A DNA stretch of 64,000 bases. Source: Rubrivirga sp. SAORIC476. GTDB taxonomy: Bacteria; Bacteroidota; Rhodothermia; Rhodothermales; Rubricoccaceae. The notes beneath the pieces are model-generated. The model worked only from the letters and a program-made list of their open reading frames with translations, was not told the origin of the DNA and searched no databases. Positions 47,820 to 57,014 of this stretch are shown here, piece after piece. Within the stretch, counting starts at the first letter, position 1, and the number at the start of each line of letters is the position of its first letter. The stretch spans positions 1,719,578 through 1,783,577 of the forward strand of contig NZ_MVOI01000003.1 of NCBI RefSeq assembly GCF_002283555.1, read 5' to 3'. The translations under genes were made by a program, and so were the position numbers.

Positions 47820-49403
47820 CTACCCCTTCGGCCGCAGCGTCACGACGGGCAGCAGGCACTCCTCCATCGTCACGCCGCCGTGCTGGAACGTGTCCCGGTA
47901 CTGGTTCACGTAGCGGTTGTAGTTGGTCGGGTAGACGAAGTAGCTGTCGCCCTTGGCGAAGATGTAGTTCTCGTTGATGCCCAGGCGCGGCAGGCCGTAC
48001 TCCTCGGGCTCCTTGACGAAGATGGCGTCGTCGGCATCCACCTTGAGGTTGCGGCCGTGCTTGTAGCGCAGGCTGGTCGACGTCTCGCGGTCGCCGATCA
48101 CCTTGGCCGGGTGCAGCGCGCGGACGGCCCCGTGGTCGGTGCTGATGACGACCGTGCAGTCGTGCCGGGCCAGCTCCTGGAGCGCCGCCAGCAGCCAGCT
48201 GTGGCCGAACCACGCCTCCGTCAGCGCGCGGTAGGCCGGCACGTCGGGCGCGATCTCCTTCAGGATCTTGGTGTCGCTGCGCGAGTGCGCCAGGATGTCG
48301 ACGAAGTTGACGACGACGGCCGAGAGGTCGTGCTGGAGGTAGTCCGCCACGCGGTCGGCGAAGCCGAGGCCGTCGGACTGGGAGACCAGCTTGTCGTAGC
48401 GGAAGCGGATGTCGCCGCGGTGCTTGCGCTTGAGCAGGTCCTCGAGGTACTCCGCCTCGTGCGCGTTGAGCGACGACTCGTCCTGGCGCTCGTCGACGGT
48501 GTAGCTCTGGAACCGCTTGGCGAGATCGATAGGCAACAGCCCACCGAAGATGGCATTCCGGCTGAACGGAGTCGCGGTCGGCAGCAACCCGAAGTGCCAG
48601 CCCCGGTCGATGTCGTAGAGCCCATGGAGGTGCTTCTCGAACAGCAGCCACTGGTCGTACCGCATGCAGTCGACCAGCAGGAACACGACGGGACGCTCGG
48701 GCTTGCCGCCCACATCGCCGAGGTGGGGGAAGACGCGGCTCGGCAGGATCTCGTGGCTCAGCAGCGGGCGGTCACGGCGCGGCTTCTCGCCCGCGATGGC
48801 CTCTCGGATCCATTTCGGGTAGCGGTCCTCGACGAACCCCGCGAAGCGGTCGTTGGCCTCGCGGTACTGGTCGTCGAGGATCTGGCGGACGCCCTCGTCG
48901 GCGCCTTCCAGGTCGAGGTCGTGGCGGACGAGCTTCTCGTACACCTCCGTCCACTCGGTCACGTCGAGGTCGCCGCCGATGCGGCCGGACAGTTCGCCGA
49001 AGCCCTGGAGGTAGTCGCGCTGGACGGCCTCGCCGCGGATCTGGGCGCCGTCCAAGATCTTCTTGACCGAGAGCAGGATCTGCTTCGGGTTGACCGGCTT
49101 GATGAGGTAGTCGGCGATCTGGCGGCCGATCGCGTCCTCCATGATGTGCTCCTCCTCCGACTTCGTGATCATCACGACCGGCGTCTCGGGGCGGTGGCTC
49201 TTGATGGCCTGGAGCGCGTCTAGCCCACCGAGCCCGGGCATCTGCTCGTCGAGGAAGACGACGTCGTAGCCGCCGTCGCTGGCGCGGTCCACGGCATCGG
49301 TGCCATTCGAGACGGTGTCGACGGCGTAGCCCTTGGCTTCGAGGAACAGGACGTGGGGCTTGAGGAGGTCGATCTCGTCGTCGGCCCAGAGGATGCGGGG
49401 CAT
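47820..49403 (-). CDS. porX: PorX: response regulator with PglZ domain (T9SS regulator)
   Basis: A 527-residue protein. The receiver domain has D52 in DVVFLDEQMPGLGG and Lys in ADYLIKPVNPKQIL. A helical linker leads to a PglZ alkaline-phosphatase-like domain containing VVFLLVDCMRYDQWLL, VNFVDILAHSRSD and VVISTDHGAVR, ending YNRYVNQYRDTFQHGG. This is the PorX architecture. In Porphyromonas and Flavobacterium PorX controls type IX secretion and cleaves oligonucleotide signals. Its presence fits the two T9SS-sorted proteins in this window. The partner kinase PorY is not adjacent. Confidence 0.93.
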   Translation of the reverse strand: MPRILWADDEIDLLKPHVLFLEAKGYAVDTVSNGTDAVDRASDGGYDVVFLDEQMPGLGGLDALQAIKSHRPETPVVMITKSEEEHIMEDAIGRQIADYLIKPVNPKQILLSVKKILDGAQIRGEAVQRDYLQGFGELSGRIGGDLDVTEWTEVYEKLVRHDLDLEGADEGVRQILDDQYREANDRFAGFVEDRYPKWIREAIAGEKPRRDRPLLSHEILPSRVFPHLGDVGGKPERPVVFLLVDCMRYDQWLLFEKHLHGLYDIDRGWHFGLLPTATPFSRNAIFGGLLPIDLAKRFQSYTVDERQDESSLNAHEAEYLEDLLKRKHRGDIRFRYDKLVSQSDGLGFADRVADYLQHDLSAVVVNFVDILAHSRSDTKILKEIAPDVPAYRALTEAWFGHSWLLAALQELARHDCTVVISTDHGAVRALHPAKVIGDRETSTSLRYKHGRNLKVDADDAIFVKEPEEYGLPRLGINENYIFAKGDSYFVYPTNYNRYVNQYRDTFQHGGVTMEECLLPVVTLRPKG

Positions 49404-49500
49404 GCGAAAGCGCCGGGGCGCGGAAGGGAGGGGCGTAGCGACGAGCGGGCGTGGTCCGGGGGCGTTGTGGCCTCCCAACGCCACAACATCGGTGGGAGTG

Positions 49501-49521
49501 CCCGCCTCGGCACCGAGGCGA
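49501..49521. repeat. Interspersed palindrome copy
   Basis: CCGCCTCGGCACCGAGGCGA with an outer C, in the divergent region upstream of porX and of the small lipoprotein. Confidence 0.85.
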
Positions 49522-49615
49522 GCGAGATCGCCGACGGCCCGTTCGATGAAGTGCCGATGAGCGTGGCAGTCGGTGCGGCGGTTTTGCGCTTGCATGACAC
49601 ACTCCCCCCTACCCC

Positions 49616-49978
49616 ATGCACAAGCTCACTTTCCTCCTCGCTCTCGCCACGGCCCTCGTGGTGCTCCCCGCCTGCGACGCATTCGGTGGCGGCGACCCGA
49701 CCATCGGTGGAACCTACTCCGGCATCGACCCGGCCCAGGGTCAGCGCGTGTCGATGATCATCCCCGCCGACACGGAGAGCGACCCGGATGCCACATTCAC
49801 CCTCACGTACACCGAGACCGGTTTCCCCGACGCCATCGAGACGGCGACGTACGCCTACCCCACGCTGACGCTCACCGGTGACGTCAGCCTCCGTTGCACC
49901 GTCGACGAGACGGGCGACAGTCTGGACTGCAGGCCGACGGCCGGGCAGGATTTTGGCAACTTCGTGTTCACCCGATAG
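49616..49978 (+). CDS. Small lipoprotein of unknown function
   Basis: A 120-residue lipoprotein (signal ALATALVVLPAC, Cys20). The mature beta-rich domain begins GGTYSGIDPAQGQRVSM and has two Cys (LRCTVD, LDCRPT) that could form a disulfide. The lipocalin-like start GGTYSG is suggestive only. It is divergent from porX. Confidence 0.78.
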   Translation: MHKLTFLLALATALVVLPACDAFGGGDPTIGGTYSGIDPAQGQRVSMIIPADTESDPDATFTLTYTETGFPDAIETATYAYPTLTLTGDVSLRCTVDETGDSLDCRPTAGQDFGNFVFTR

Positions 49979-50217
49979 GGACTGGGCGTGGAGGCCAGGT
50001 CTGCCCTGCCTATCTCTCGCGGCCCTGGCGCGTTACCGTGCCCGGGCCGCGTCGTGTCCGGCCGCTTCGCTGAGATCGCAGACTGGCGGAGGTGGGAAGC
50101 ATACACGCGGATTCGCAGACTGCTCGTGGAGCGGCGGCACCAGTCGTGCAGCGGCTACGTTGAGGGGATCGCGATGGCGTCTCCTCAGACGCCGACTCCT
50201 GACCTCCCCCCTCTCCC

Positions 50218-51747
50218 ATGACCCTCCGCTCTCTGCTCGTCGCCGCGCTCGTGCTCGCGACGCCCGCCTTCGCCCAGGACGGCCCGCCCGCCGACTGGCA
50301 CCTGCTCGACCGTGACGCCGACGGCGTCGAGGGCATCGGCTTGGCCGCGGCCTACGCGGCCTTGCCCGACCGCGCGCCCGCCGAGGTGGTCGTGGCCATC
50401 ATCGACTCCGGCGTCGACATCACGCACCCCGACCTCGCGCCGGTACTCTGGACCAACCCCGGCGAGATCGCGGGCGACGGCATCGACAACGATGAGAACG
50501 GGTACGTGGACGATGTCCACGGCTGGAGCTTCCTCGGCGGTCCGGACGGCCGCAACATGGAGCATGACACCTACGAACTGGCCCGCCTCGTGGCGCTCTG
50601 CCGCGCGGGCACGCCGGATGCGACGTACTCCGACTGCGACGCCCTGGAGGCCGCCCTGGACGAGGAGCGCGCGCCCCTCGCGCAGCAGGCCGTCCAGCTC
50701 GCGCCGGTGCTCGCCGCCGCGGAGGCTGCCGACGCCCGCCTCCGCGTCAAGTACGGCGACGACTACTCGCTGGAGGACCTCGACGGCACCGACGACCCGG
50801 GCCCGCTCCTCTTCCTCGCCCAGCAGGGCGCGTCGCTCTCCGACCTGAAGACGTACGTCGAGTCGGTCGAGAGCCGCCTCCAGTACGGCCTCAACCCGGA
50901 CTACGACGTGCGCGACCTCGTCGGCGACGACTATTCGGACGTGACGGAGCAGTTCTACGGCAACGCCGACGTGGCCGGGCCGGACCCGAATCACGGCACC
51001 GGCGTCGCCGGGCTGGTCGCGGCCGTGCGAGGCAACGACACGGGCATCGACGGCATCGCGCCCGCTCGCATCATGGTGCTGCGCGCCGTCCCCGGAGGCG
51101 ACGAGCGCGACAAGGACATCGCCAACGCGATCCGCTACGCCGTCGGCAACGGCGCCCGCGTCATCAACATGAGCTTCGGCAAGAGCTACTCGCCGCAGAA
51201 GGGCGCCGTCGACGAGGCCGTGGCCTACGCCGTGGCGAACAACGTCCTGCTGGTGCACGCGTCCGGCAACTCGGGCGAGGACATCGACGTGGCGGACAAC
51301 TTCCCGACGCGTACGCTCCTCGACGGGACGGTCACGAACGGCTGGCTGGAGGTCGGCGCGAGCACGTCCGACGCGTCGGCGATCGCGGCCGGCTTCTCCA
51401 ACTACGGCCAGACGGCCGTCGACCTGTTTGCGCCGGGCGAGAACGTCACGTCGCTGAAGCCCGGTGGCGGCATCCAGACGGCCAACGGCACCTCGTTCGC
51501 CTCGCCGGTGGTGGCGGGCGTGGCGGCGCTCGTGATGGCCTACTACCCCGACCTCTCGGCCGAGGAGGTCCGCCAGATCCTGCTCGCGTCGTCCGCTCGC
51601 CTCGACGTCGAGACGACGCGGCCGGGCGCCGAGGACCTGGTGCCCTTCGCGACGCTCTCCGTCACCGGCGGCGTGGTCGACGCGGCGGCGGCGGTCCAGA
51701 TGGCGGCCGACCGCACCGGCGCCTCGATGCCCCCGGCGAGCGACTGA
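50218..51747 (+). CDS. Secreted subtilisin-like protease with insertion
   Basis: A 509-residue S8 peptidase with a signal peptide (1-19, LATPAFAQ). Catalytic Asp is in VAIIDSGVDITHPDLA, His in DPNHGTGVAGLVA, Ser in NGTSFASPVVAGVAAL; the oxyanion Asn is in LVHASGNSGED. An insertion of roughly 130 residues (about 110-245, rich in acidic helices) separates Asp and His, as in several Bacteroidota S8 enzymes. There is no T9SS sorting domain, so it is probably periplasmic or exported otherwise. A terminator follows. Confidence 0.9.
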   Translation: MTLRSLLVAALVLATPAFAQDGPPADWHLLDRDADGVEGIGLAAAYAALPDRAPAEVVVAIIDSGVDITHPDLAPVLWTNPGEIAGDGIDNDENGYVDDVHGWSFLGGPDGRNMEHDTYELARLVALCRAGTPDATYSDCDALEAALDEERAPLAQQAVQLAPVLAAAEAADARLRVKYGDDYSLEDLDGTDDPGPLLFLAQQGASLSDLKTYVESVESRLQYGLNPDYDVRDLVGDDYSDVTEQFYGNADVAGPDPNHGTGVAGLVAAVRGNDTGIDGIAPARIMVLRAVPGGDERDKDIANAIRYAVGNGARVINMSFGKSYSPQKGAVDEAVAYAVANNVLLVHASGNSGEDIDVADNFPTRTLLDGTVTNGWLEVGASTSDASAIAAGFSNYGQTAVDLFAPGENVTSLKPGGGIQTANGTSFASPVVAGVAALVMAYYPDLSAEEVRQILLASSARLDVETTRPGAEDLVPFATLSVTGGVVDAAAAVQMAADRTGASMPPASD

Positions 51748-51768
51748 CCCCGCTCGGCAGACCGTTCG

Positions 51769-51808
51769 GCCGGGCCGGCTCCTCACGGGGTCGGCCCGGC
51801 GTCGTTTT
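51769..51808 (+). terminator. Intrinsic terminator after the second subtilase
   Basis: Stem GCCGGGCCG / CGGCCCGGC (9 bp) with a 14-nt loop, then GTCGTTTTA. Confidence 0.8.
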
Positions 51809-51917
51809 ATCCGCTCCGCGGACGCCCCGAGGCGGATGGGGTCGGCCCTGATTCCGCCGCACGGCGGACCTTCGCCATGCGTGCGAGGGTCGGATCCGCT
51901 CACCTACCGGACACACC

Positions 51918-52133
51918 ATGCCCGCATACGAGACAGGCGACGAGGTCGAATGGAACTGGGGCTCGGGCACCGGCACGGGCACCGTCCAGGAGGTCTTCAC
52001 CGAGCGCGTCACGCGCACGATCGACGGCACCGAGGTGACGCGCGATGCCGACCCCGACAACCCGGCCTACCTCATTGAGCAGGAGGACGGTGACCGGGTC
52101 CTCAAGTCCGAGAGCGAGCTCTCCACAGCCTGA
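51918..52133 (+). CDS. DUF2945/HVA-TUDOR-type small protein
   Basis: A 71-residue protein, MPAYETGDEVEWNWGSGTG followed by TGTVQEVFTERVTRTIDG and YLIEQEDGDRVLKSESEL. This matches the compact beta-barrel DUF2945 (TUDOR-like) family. The biochemical role is not established. Its stop overlaps the start of the next gene (TGATG). Confidence 0.88.
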   Translation: MPAYETGDEVEWNWGSGTGTGTVQEVFTERVTRTIDGTEVTRDADPDNPAYLIEQEDGDRVLKSESELSTA

Positions 52134-52630
52134 TGAGCACTCCCACCTCCCTCCTCGCCGCTGGCCTCGGCTGGGCCGCCGGGATGCGCAGCATGACGCC
52201 ACCCGCCGTCCTGGCGAGGACGCTCGTCAGCCAGAGGCCCTCCATTCCACTCCTGGCTCGCCGACGCCGTCAGCCCGCTCGCGTACTCGGTACCGACCGC
52301 GCCGCGACGCTCCTCACGGTCGCCGCCGCGGGAGAGCTGACCGCTGACAAGTTGCCCGTGGCGCCACCGCGGACCTCGCCCCCTGCGCTGTTCGGTCGGC
52401 TCGCGTCGGGCGCGCTCGCGGGCGCGACCGTCGCCGCGATCCGTCGCCAGAACCCGGTGCTTCCTGCGCTCGTCGGCGCTGCCAGCGCGGTGGCCTCGTC
52501 GTTCGTGATGATGGACCTCAGGAAGCGAGTTGGGGAGGCGCTGGACGTGCCGGACCCCGCCGTGGCCGTCGTCGAGGACGTGCTGGCGGTCGCGATCAGC
52601 GTGGCAGCGAGCCATAGTGCCACCGGCTGA
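52133..52630 (+). CDS. DUF4126-like small membrane protein
   Basis: A 165-residue protein with GLGWAAGMRSMTPPAVLA, AATLLTVAAAGELTADKLPVAPPRT, ASGALAGATVAAI and AVVEDVLAVAISVAAS. This is the pattern of DUF4126-like membrane proteins with about four hydrophobic segments. Function unknown. It is translationally coupled to the TUDOR-like gene. Confidence 0.8.
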   Translation: MSTPTSLLAAGLGWAAGMRSMTPPAVLARTLVSQRPSIPLLARRRRQPARVLGTDRAATLLTVAAAGELTADKLPVAPPRTSPPALFGRLASGALAGATVAAIRRQNPVLPALVGAASAVASSFVMMDLRKRVGEALDVPDPAVAVVEDVLAVAISVAASHSATG

Positions 52631-52636
52631 CCCCAT

Positions 52637-52657
52637 GCGCCTCGGCGCCGAGGCGGG
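52637..52657. repeat. Interspersed palindrome copy
   Basis: GCGCCTCGGCGCCGAGGCGG plus G, six bases after a stop codon, between convergent genes. Confidence 0.85.
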
Positions 52658-52722
52658 CACAACCGAAAACGCCCGGCCCCTCCGAGGAGAGACCGGGCGT
52701 CTGGATCGAAGCGGAAAGGCGA

Positions 52723-53562
52723 CTAGTCGTTGCCGTCGCCCTCCGAACCCGTGATGAAACCGCCCGCGATGTCGAGAACGGTCGTCATGTCGAGGCCCTC
52801 GTCGAACGCCTCGGTGATCTGCTGCGGCGTGTAGCCCGAGAGCGCCGTCGTCAGAGAGACCCCACCCTGCGTGGTGTTGTTCTCCGCCGGGAAGCCGTTG
52901 CCTGCACCATAGACCGCCGGGACCGGCGCGCTGGCCTGGTTGGCGGGAATCCAGCCCTTCTCGCCACGGATGCGGCGGATGGCGGCGGCGTGACGGCCCT
53001 CCACCGAGTGGATCTGGAGCGCCGTCGTCAGGTACGGCGAGCCGAGGATGGCAGCGGCCTGCCCCTTGTACGCGCGGACCCCGGTGTCCTCCAGCGACTG
53101 CGCGAGCGCGAAGAAGTCGTCCCGCTCGTCGAGGAAGGTGCCGAAGTCGAAGTCCGAGTCGGTGTAATCGACCGGAGTGCCGCCCGCGCCAGAGATGGCG
53201 GTGCGAAGCACAGTCACGTGAGCCGACTCGTCGCGCTCGATCGTCTCGATGAGCGGACGATCGGTGCCGAGGTAGCCCTGATCGAGCCCCTGGCGGTAAA
53301 ACGAGCGCTCCAGGTACTCCAGGGTGAGCGCGTAGTTGAGGATGTCGAAGGCGTTGAACGTGCCGTTGCCGTCGATGTCGACTTGGTTCGGACCGGCGCC
53401 CTGCGCGTAGGCCGCGCGGGGATCGAGGAACGGAATGGCGGCGATGGCGGCACCGAGGCCAAGCTTGCCGACCGTGCCGAGGGCGTCGCGGCGCGACGAG
53501 GGCGCGTCGGCCTCGGTGTCGAAGTAGGAGAGGAGGGAAGTCATCAGAAGAGGGGAAGTCAA
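52723..53562 (-). CDS. Ferritin-like domain protein, Tat-type signal (first of a pair)
   Basis: A 279-residue protein (the ATG at 53544 is an alternative, 6 residues shorter). A twin-arginine-like SSRRDALGTVGKLGLGAAIAAIPF signal (in two parts: SSRRDALG, then a hydrophobic stretch) exports it folded. The four-helix Ferritin_2-like domain has ILNYALTLEYLERSFYRQ, ERDESAHVTVL, LAQSLEDTGVRAYKG and ALQIHSVEGRHAAAIR, with Glu/His spaced for a di-metal site. It is common in Bacteroidota; possible roles are metal storage or peroxide defence. A paralogue is encoded directly upstream. Confidence 0.85.
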   Translation of the reverse strand: MTSPLLMTSLLSYFDTEADAPSSRRDALGTVGKLGLGAAIAAIPFLDPRAAYAQGAGPNQVDIDGNGTFNAFDILNYALTLEYLERSFYRQGLDQGYLGTDRPLIETIERDESAHVTVLRTAISGAGGTPVDYTDSDFDFGTFLDERDDFFALAQSLEDTGVRAYKGQAAAILGSPYLTTALQIHSVEGRHAAAIRRIRGEKGWIPANQASAPVPAVYGAGNGFPAENNTTQGGVSLTTALSGYTPQQITEAFDEGLDMTTVLDIAGGFITGSEGDGND

Positions 53563-53602
53563 GAGAGGTCCGCCGGAGCGGAGAGGATCGGCGAGCCGGG
53601 CG

Positions 53603-54301
53603 CTACGAGGCCGGGACGTTGATGGCCCGGATCGTGTCCTGGATGAACGGGGCCGCGGCCGACAGCACAGCGCTCGGCATCAGCGCCTGGTCGAGGCCGT
53701 TGTTGTCCACCACGCCCGCCCCAGAGATCGAGTTGGGCGTGATCAGCCCCGCGATCACCGACGCATGACGCGCCTCGACGGAGACGATCTTGCCCGCGAT
53801 CAGCAGGTAGTCCGCACTCGCGATGTACTGGCCCGCGCCGTTGTAGGCACCGACCCCGAGGTCCTCGAACACCAGCGCCGTGCCGAGCACGCTCGACCGG
53901 CTCGTGAAGTCGATCGACGAGAAGTCGGGCGTCAGGTCCGGAATGGGGGTCGCGCCAGCCCCACTGATGGCCGCCTCGAAGAAGTCGCGGTGGATGCCTT
54001 CGTGCGCGGCGAGGTCGCGGAGGATGGCCTGCTCGTCTGCGTTGAAGGTGCTCGCGAACGCCGCATTGCCGACGACAGTCGCGTAGAAGCCCGCCTCGAG
54101 CTGTTCGAGGGCGTAGGCGTAGTTCAGCACACCGACATCGCTGGAGAAGTCGAGCGTCACGACATCGCCATCGACGGGATCAGAGTCGCAGGCCTGGAGG
54201 CTGGAGGCCGCGACGACGGCGCCGAGGCCGAAGCCGGCGCGCTTGAAGAAGTCGCGGCGGCTGGTCGCGGCCGCGGCGTCTTGGAGGAGAGGGGAGGACA
54301 T
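53603..54301 (-). CDS. Ferritin-like domain protein, Tat-type signal (second of a pair)
   Basis: A 232-residue paralogue of the downstream gene. The signal is SRRDFFKRAGFGLGAVVAA and ends at SLQAC, so it may be a Tat-exported lipoprotein. The ferritin-like helices include VLNYAYALEQLEAGFYATVV, LAAHEGIHRDFFEAAI, LVFEDLGVGAYNGA and VSVEARHASVIAGL. The ATG at 54301 gives the natural Tat start; a longer frame is unlikely. The two genes form an operon with 40 bp between them. Confidence 0.86.
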   Translation of the reverse strand: MSSPLLQDAAAATSRRDFFKRAGFGLGAVVAASSLQACDSDPVDGDVVTLDFSSDVGVLNYAYALEQLEAGFYATVVGNAAFASTFNADEQAILRDLAAHEGIHRDFFEAAISGAGATPIPDLTPDFSSIDFTSRSSVLGTALVFEDLGVGAYNGAGQYIASADYLLIAGKIVSVEARHASVIAGLITPNSISGAGVVDNNGLDQALMPSAVLSAAAPFIQDTIRAINVPAS

Positions 54302-54484
54302 AGAGGGGACGGGAAAGAGAAAGACGAGGGCGCAGCGAGTGCCGCGTGTCCTCTCAACCTCTCTCACATGTGCATCAGTCCCCGTTCCCGGCAGGATGAG
54401 GCCGAGTCCTACACCCGAGTGGGGGCGCCCCCCACCGCCTCCCGAAGGGTGTTCCCTCCTCCGCAGAGTGTCCCTGCGGTCGGC

Positions 54485-56275
54485 CTACGCGTTCTCCTCC
54501 AATCGGAGGTCCTGCGCGCGAAGCTGGAGCGTCGTTCGGCCGTTCCATGTGTTCTCGTCCACCTGGAACGCGAGCTCCAGCGGCTGCCCGCGACGGACGC
54601 TCGCGAGCGCGGCGTCGTAGCGGTCAGCGAGGCCGAAGCCGATCACCGAGAACACCGGCCCGCCGTCGTCCTGGGCGACGCGCATGCGGAGGTGCTGCTT
54701 CTGCGCACCGACGCAGGACGGCTGGCCGACGACGCGGAGCCCCCGGCCCCAGAACGTCGGCCGGAGGTTGTCGGGGCCATGAGGGCCGAACTGCTTGAGG
54801 ACGCTCCAGAAGCGCGGCGTCACGTCGCCGAGGTGGAGGTGCGCGTCGATCTCGATTTCGGGGATCAGGTCGTCGGTATCGGCCACGGCCAGCCCGACGG
54901 CCGTCTGGAGCCGCTCGCGCAGCATGTCGACGCGGTCGAGAGGGAGCGCGAGCCCGGCGGCGAAGGCGTGACCGCCGAACCGGTCCAGCAGGTCCGCACA
55001 ATGAGAGAGCGCATCGTAGATGGAGATGCCCTTGACGGACCGCGCGGACCCCTTCGCGACGCCCGTGTCCTCGTCCGAGGTGAGCAGCACGGTCGGCCGG
55101 TGGAAGCGCTCGGCGACGCGGCTGGCCGTGATGCCGATGACGCCCGGATGCCATCCGGGCTTGTAGACGACGAGCGCCATCGGGTCGTCGGCCATCTGCG
55201 CCTCGGCGACACGGAAGGCCTCGTCGCGCGTCTGGCGATCCAGCTCTCGCCGCCGGAGGTTGAGCTCTTCGATCACCTCCACGAGGCGGCGCGCCTCGAC
55301 GGGGTCGGTGGTGGCGAGCAGGTCGGCCGCGACCCCTGCGTCGGCGATCCGCCCGGCCGCGTTGATCCGCGGGCCGATCTGGAACACCATCTTCGACGAC
55401 GTGCACCCGCTCAGGTCCACGTTCGCGCAGTCGGCCAGGGCCACGATCCCGGCGCGCGGGGACTCGGAGATCTGCTTCAGGCCTGCCCGCATCAGCACGC
55501 GGTTCTCCCCCACCATCGGGACGATGTCGCAGGCGGTGCTGACGGCGACCAGGTCGAGGTACGGCCACGCCTCTTCCTCGGGCAACCCAAGTTCGGCGAT
55601 GACGGCCTGGATCAGTTTGAAACCGACCCCGCAGCCGCTCAGTCCGTCGAATGGGTAGTCGCAGTCGAGCCGCTTGGGGTCCAGGACGGCCGCAGCGTCG
55701 GGTAGGACGTCGCCAGGCGTGTGGTGGTCACAGATGACCAGTTCGATGCCCTTCGACCGGGCGTACTCGGTCTCGTCGACAGCCGTAATCCCGCAGTCGA
55801 GCGCCACGATCAGCGAGACGCCGCGCTCTACCGCCACGTCGATGCCGGCCTCGCTGATGCCGTACCCGTGTTCGAAGCGGTTGGGGATGAAGAAGTCCAC
55901 TTCCAGGCCCTGGCTCTGGAGGAACGTCATCATCATGGCCGTCGACGTGGTCCCGTCGACGTCGTAGTCCCCGTAGACCATGACGCGCTCGCCGTCGCGA
56001 ATGGCTGCCACGATGCGGGGAACCGCGCGGTCCATGTCCCGCATCAGGTAGGGGTCGTGCAGGCGGCCGAGGGATGGCCGGAAGAACGTATGGGCGTCGT
56101 CGTAGGAGCGGACGCCGCGAAGTGCGAGGGCACGTGCGAGAGCGTGCGGCAAGTCGTTCAGGTCGCTGGCGAGCGCGTCGACCAGCAGTTCGTCCGCGAC
56201 GGGGCGGAGCGTCCAGCGGATGGTCGGGCGGGTTGCCTCCTCGGGAGGAGCCGCCACGGGCGAATCATCAGTCAT
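54485..56275 (-). CDS. recJ: RecJ single-stranded-DNA exonuclease
   Basis: A 596-residue DHH-family 5'-3' exonuclease. Motifs are VMVYGDYDVDGTTSTAMM, VALDCGITAVDE, LVICDHHTPGDVLPDAAAVL, LSGCGVGFKL and a DHHA1 region with KGSARSVKGISIYDAL and FGGHAFAAGLAL. A C-terminal OB fold follows. It works in recombination and mismatch/base-excision repair. It heads a minus-strand string after pgeF-aroE-TPR. The start at 56275 is the second in-frame ATG, chosen because the first adds residues that do not resemble the family. Confidence 0.94.
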   Translation of the reverse strand: MTDDSPVAAPPEEATRPTIRWTLRPVADELLVDALASDLNDLPHALARALALRGVRSYDDAHTFFRPSLGRLHDPYLMRDMDRAVPRIVAAIRDGERVMVYGDYDVDGTTSTAMMMTFLQSQGLEVDFFIPNRFEHGYGISEAGIDVAVERGVSLIVALDCGITAVDETEYARSKGIELVICDHHTPGDVLPDAAAVLDPKRLDCDYPFDGLSGCGVGFKLIQAVIAELGLPEEEAWPYLDLVAVSTACDIVPMVGENRVLMRAGLKQISESPRAGIVALADCANVDLSGCTSSKMVFQIGPRINAAGRIADAGVAADLLATTDPVEARRLVEVIEELNLRRRELDRQTRDEAFRVAEAQMADDPMALVVYKPGWHPGVIGITASRVAERFHRPTVLLTSDEDTGVAKGSARSVKGISIYDALSHCADLLDRFGGHAFAAGLALPLDRVDMLRERLQTAVGLAVADTDDLIPEIEIDAHLHLGDVTPRFWSVLKQFGPHGPDNLRPTFWGRGLRVVGQPSCVGAQKQHLRMRVAQDDGGPVFSVIGFGLADRYDAALASVRRGQPLELAFQVDENTWNGRTTLQLRAQDLRLEENA

Positions 56276-56339
56276 GTTTTCGTGATCAGTCTCTGTGACC
56301 ACGAAGATACACGGCGCGACCGGAACCACCCGGTCGTCG

Positions 56340-57014
56340 TCAGCGGAGGCCGATAAAGCCTAGCATCCGTCCCGGCGTGCCCCCCTCGGCACGGTAGGAG
56401 TAGAAGCGGTCGTCGGCGACCGTGCACTCGCCTGACGTCTCGACATCGGCCACGCCCGCCTCGGCGAGCTGGCGCGCGAGGTCGCCTCGGAGGTCGACGT
56501 GCGGCCGGGGCCACTCGGGACGACGCACGACCACAGCGGGATCGAATCGCGCCGCCACCTCCTCGCCCACCTCGAATGCCTCCGTCGAGATGCAGGGGGC
56601 GAGGTAGGCCTGCATCCGTGTCGGCTCAGCGCCGAGCGCCTCCATCGCCTGCACCGTCCCGCCGACGATCCCGGCCACCGTTCCACGCCATCCGCTGTGA
56701 CAGGCCCCCACTACGCCCGCTTCGGCATCGGCGAGCAGAACCAGTGCACAGTCGGCCGCGATCACGCTGAGAAGGAGCCCTGGCCGGTCGGTCACCAGAC
56801 CGTCGTGCGCCTCCACGTGCCCAGCCTCGCGCACAGTCGCCACATCGGCCCCGTGGACCTGACCGACGGAGGCGATGGGCAACCCGGTCGCATCCCCGAG
56901 GCGAGCGCGGGCAGCAGCGAGTCCTTCGTCGGCCGGAGAGAAAACGCGCGTCGTGAACCCGGCGACGAGGCGCGGGTCAGCGGCGAGGGCAGGACGCAGG
57001 ATCGACTCGGTCAT
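56340..57014 (-). CDS. pgeF: PgeF/YfiH-type multicopper-oxidase-fold protein
   Basis: A 224-residue laccase-domain protein with SVGQVHGADVA, SVIAADCALVLLAD and VVGACHSGWRGTVAGIV, plus LAPCISTEAFEVGEEV. The His/Cys set binds zinc. Relatives correct peptidoglycan-precursor errors (PgeF) and also act as purine nucleoside phosphorylases. Its ATG overlaps the aroE stop (ATGA). Confidence 0.92.
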   Translation of the reverse strand: MTESILRPALAADPRLVAGFTTRVFSPADEGLAAARARLGDATGLPIASVGQVHGADVATVREAGHVEAHDGLVTDRPGLLLSVIAADCALVLLADAEAGVVGACHSGWRGTVAGIVGGTVQAMEALGAEPTRMQAYLAPCISTEAFEVGEEVAARFDPAVVVRRPEWPRPHVDLRGDLARQLAEAGVADVETSGECTVADDRFYSYRAEGGTPGRMLGFIGLR

